DNA of 64,000 nucleotides from an uncultured Centipeda sp. (lineage in GTDB: Bacteria; Bacillota; Negativicutes; Selenomonadales; Selenomonadaceae), in contig CAJPQT010000005.1 in the NCBI GenBank assembly GCA_905372865.1, positions 1-64,000 on the forward strand, given 5' to 3'. Positions 62,773 to 64,000 of this stretch are shown here, one piece after another. Position numbers and translations under genes: made by a program. Below the pieces are notes generated by a model. It had not been told where the DNA came from and ran no database searches. It saw nothing but the letters and a program-made list of their open reading frames with translations. Each line of letters starts with the position of its first letter. The first letter of the stretch is position 1.

Positions 62773-63492
62773 TTGCATCTCGAATCCCGCAACCTCGTAA
62801 AAAAATTTGGCAGCCGCACCGTCGTTGACCGCATCTCCGTGCGGATCGACAAGGGTGAGATCGTTGGGCTTCTCGGGCCGAACGGTGCGGGCAAGACAAC
62901 GACGTTCTACATGATCGTGGGGCTGGAGAAACCAACGCACGGCGATGTCTATCTCTCCGATATCTGCATCACGGATTACCCCATGTATCGGCGCGCGGAG
63001 CTGGGCATCAGCTACCTCACGCAGGAGCCGTCCATCTTCCGCAAGCTCACCGTCACGGAGAACATCGCCGCGATTCTTGAGACGACAAAGCTCTCGAAGG
63101 CGGAGCAGAAGCACAAGCTCGACGGGCTGCTCGAGGAGTTCCACATCGGACACGTCCGCGACCGGTGCGGCACGGAGCTCTCGGGAGGCGAGCGCCGCCG
63201 CGTCGAGATCGCGCGATGCCTTGCGCTCGAGCCGCAGTTCATCCTGCTTGATGAGCCGTTCGCAGGCGTTGACCCACTCGCTGTCGCGGACATCCAGGAG
63301 ATCATCGAGTACCTGCGCCAGCGCGGCATGGGCATTCTCATCACCGACCACAACGTCCGCGAGACACTCCACATCGTCGATCGCGTCTACCTCCTCAGCG
63401 AGGGTAAACTCCTCCTTGAAGGCGACAGCAAAACCATTGCCGAGAGCCCCGTTGCGCGGAAATTCTATCTCGGAGAAAATTTCAGCCTGTGA
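62773..63492 (+). CDS. lptB: LPS export ATPase LptB
   Basis: The 239-residue ABC ATPase begins from TTG at 62773. It has Walker A GPNGAGKTT (about 35-43), the signature LSGGERRRVEIAR and Walker B FILLDEPFAGVDP, all in the LptB subgroup. It powers LPS extraction with LptFG, which are not in the window. A terminator follows. Confidence 0.93.
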   Translation: MHLESRNLVKKFGSRTVVDRISVRIDKGEIVGLLGPNGAGKTTTFYMIVGLEKPTHGDVYLSDICITDYPMYRRAELGISYLTQEPSIFRKLTVTENIAAILETTKLSKAEQKHKLDGLLEEFHIGHVRDRCGTELSGGERRRVEIARCLALEPQFILLDEPFAGVDPLAVADIQEIIEYLRQRGMGILITDHNVRETLHIVDRVYLLSEGKLLLEGDSKTIAESPVARKFYLGENFSL

Positions 63493-63497
63493 GCCAA

Positions 63498-63534
63498 CGA
63501 AAAAGCCGACCTGCATATGTGGGGCGGCTTTTTT
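63498..63534 (+). terminator. Terminator of the LPS cluster
   Basis: AAAAAGCCG-A-CC and GGGGCGGCTTTTTT form the stem around TGCATATGT, with a long T-run. Confidence 0.85.
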
Positions 63535-63630
63535 GCGTGCTCTTCGGATGTCTGAAGAATCAAGCATACAGTTTTTTGTTGAGAATTTTGGATAGTTCTT
63601 TTGTTTTTTCGGATATACAAATCAAAAGAA

Positions 63631-63641
63631 TATGGTAAAAT
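63631..63641 (+). promoter_or_regulatory. Possible extended -10 of the lipoprotein gene
   Basis: TGGTAAAAT has the TG extension before a TAAAAT box at 63636-63641. No clear -35 is seen. Confidence 0.4.
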
Positions 63642-63684
63642 TGTAATTAACAGAATCTTTACAACCTATAAGGAGGAAGATCAT

Positions 63685-64000
63685 ATGAAACGATTGAGAA
63701 AGCTGCTGTCTCTCGTGGCGGCTGCGGCAGTCATGGGCTCGCTGCTCGGCGGCTGCGGCGGAGCGGACAAGAAGCAGGCTGGTGGCGAGGAGGAGAAGGT
63801 ACTCACCGTCTACACGGCCCGGAGCGAGAGCCTCAACAACCTCGTGATTCCGAACTTCGAGAAGGATACGGGCATCAAGGTCAATGTCATTGTTGCGGGG
63901 ACAGGTCCGCTGCTCAAGCGTGTCGCCTCCGAAAAGGGCAATCCGCAGGGCGATATCCTCTGGGCATCCGATCTGATGACGCTTGAGTCGCAGAAGGATC
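63685..64000 (+). CDS. Substrate-binding lipoprotein of an ABC transporter (iron-type), partial
   Basis: The first 105 codons are present; the gene continues past the window. A lipoprotein signal peptide with lipobox LLGGC precedes a mature part beginning VLTVYTARSESLNN and PNFEKDTGIKVNVIVAGTGPL, the opening of extracellular solute-binding family 1/6 proteins such as FutA/AfuA ferric-iron binders. Thiamine or 2-aminoethylphosphonate binding proteins share this start. ATG at 63685 follows AAGGAGGAAG. Being anchored to the membrane, it would deliver its ligand to a permease encoded downstream. Confidence 0.75.
   Translation, partial: MKRLRKLLSLVAAAAVMGSLLGGCGGADKKQAGGEEEKVLTVYTARSESLNNLVIPNFEKDTGIKVNVIVAGTGPLLKRVASEKGNPQGDILWASDLMTLESQKD

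Overview
The window is a chromosomal segment from a diderm Firmicute of the class Negativicutes, most likely a Selenomonas or Centipeda-like organism. This is inferred from gene content, not from a database match. A complete Kdo2-lipid A and LPS-transport gene set and two giant outer-membrane autotransporters sit beside Firmicute-type features: RicT, a YaaR-family protein, an RpiR-controlled alpha-glucoside PTS, a tmRNA tag ANEDYALAA, and strong TTGACA/TATAAT promoters with 17-bp spacers.

Layout. 1-6.7 kb (minus strand): an alpha-glucoside PTS operon with RpiR regulator, EIICBA permease, GH13 glucosidase, Cof-type HAD phosphatase and a hexokinase cut by the window edge. Together these import an alpha-glucoside as its phosphate, split it and phosphorylate the free glucose. 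6.9-7.9 kb: an XRE regulator and Fic protein pair. 8.3-16 kb: HAD phosphatase, PHP phosphatase, a secreted protein, MetA (predicted acetyl-CoA type), secreted and TPR-like proteins, an NlpC/P60 hydrolase and two tandem YbjN-like paralogues. 16-20.4 kb: PilZ protein, then a replication and RNA-maturation run (YaaR, HolB, RicT, TrmN6-like). 20.5-36.3 kb: two paralogous giant autotransporter adhesins (1937 and 2844 aa) flanking a thioesterase-HigB-HigA cassette. 36.5-39.6 kb: small unknowns, diaminopimelate dehydrogenase and a methyltransferase. 39.6-44.1 kb: ilvN-ilvC-leuC-leuD-leuB branched-chain amino acid operon. 44.2-47.1 kb: MFS exporter, DEDDh exonuclease and HicAB. 47.1-47.5 kb: tmRNA. 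47.6-63.5 kb: LPS locus lpxC-fabZ-lpxA-lpxI-lpxB-msbA-[waaA::lpxK fusion]-kdsB-(DUF4258/YgiT pair)-kdsA-kdsD-kdsC-lpxL-lptC-lptA-lptB, running from lipid A synthesis through Kdo synthesis and transfer, acylation and export. 63.7 kb to the end: start of a substrate-binding lipoprotein.

The most interesting non-coding signal is a family of four intergenic structured elements (707-881, 3399-3582, 50725-51008, 56489-56821). They share short conserved motifs, while their helices differ in sequence between copies but stay complementary within each copy. Two copies carry extra, self-complementary inserted domains. This is the pattern expected of a structured RNA or a folding palindromic mobile element, and I could not match it to a named family.
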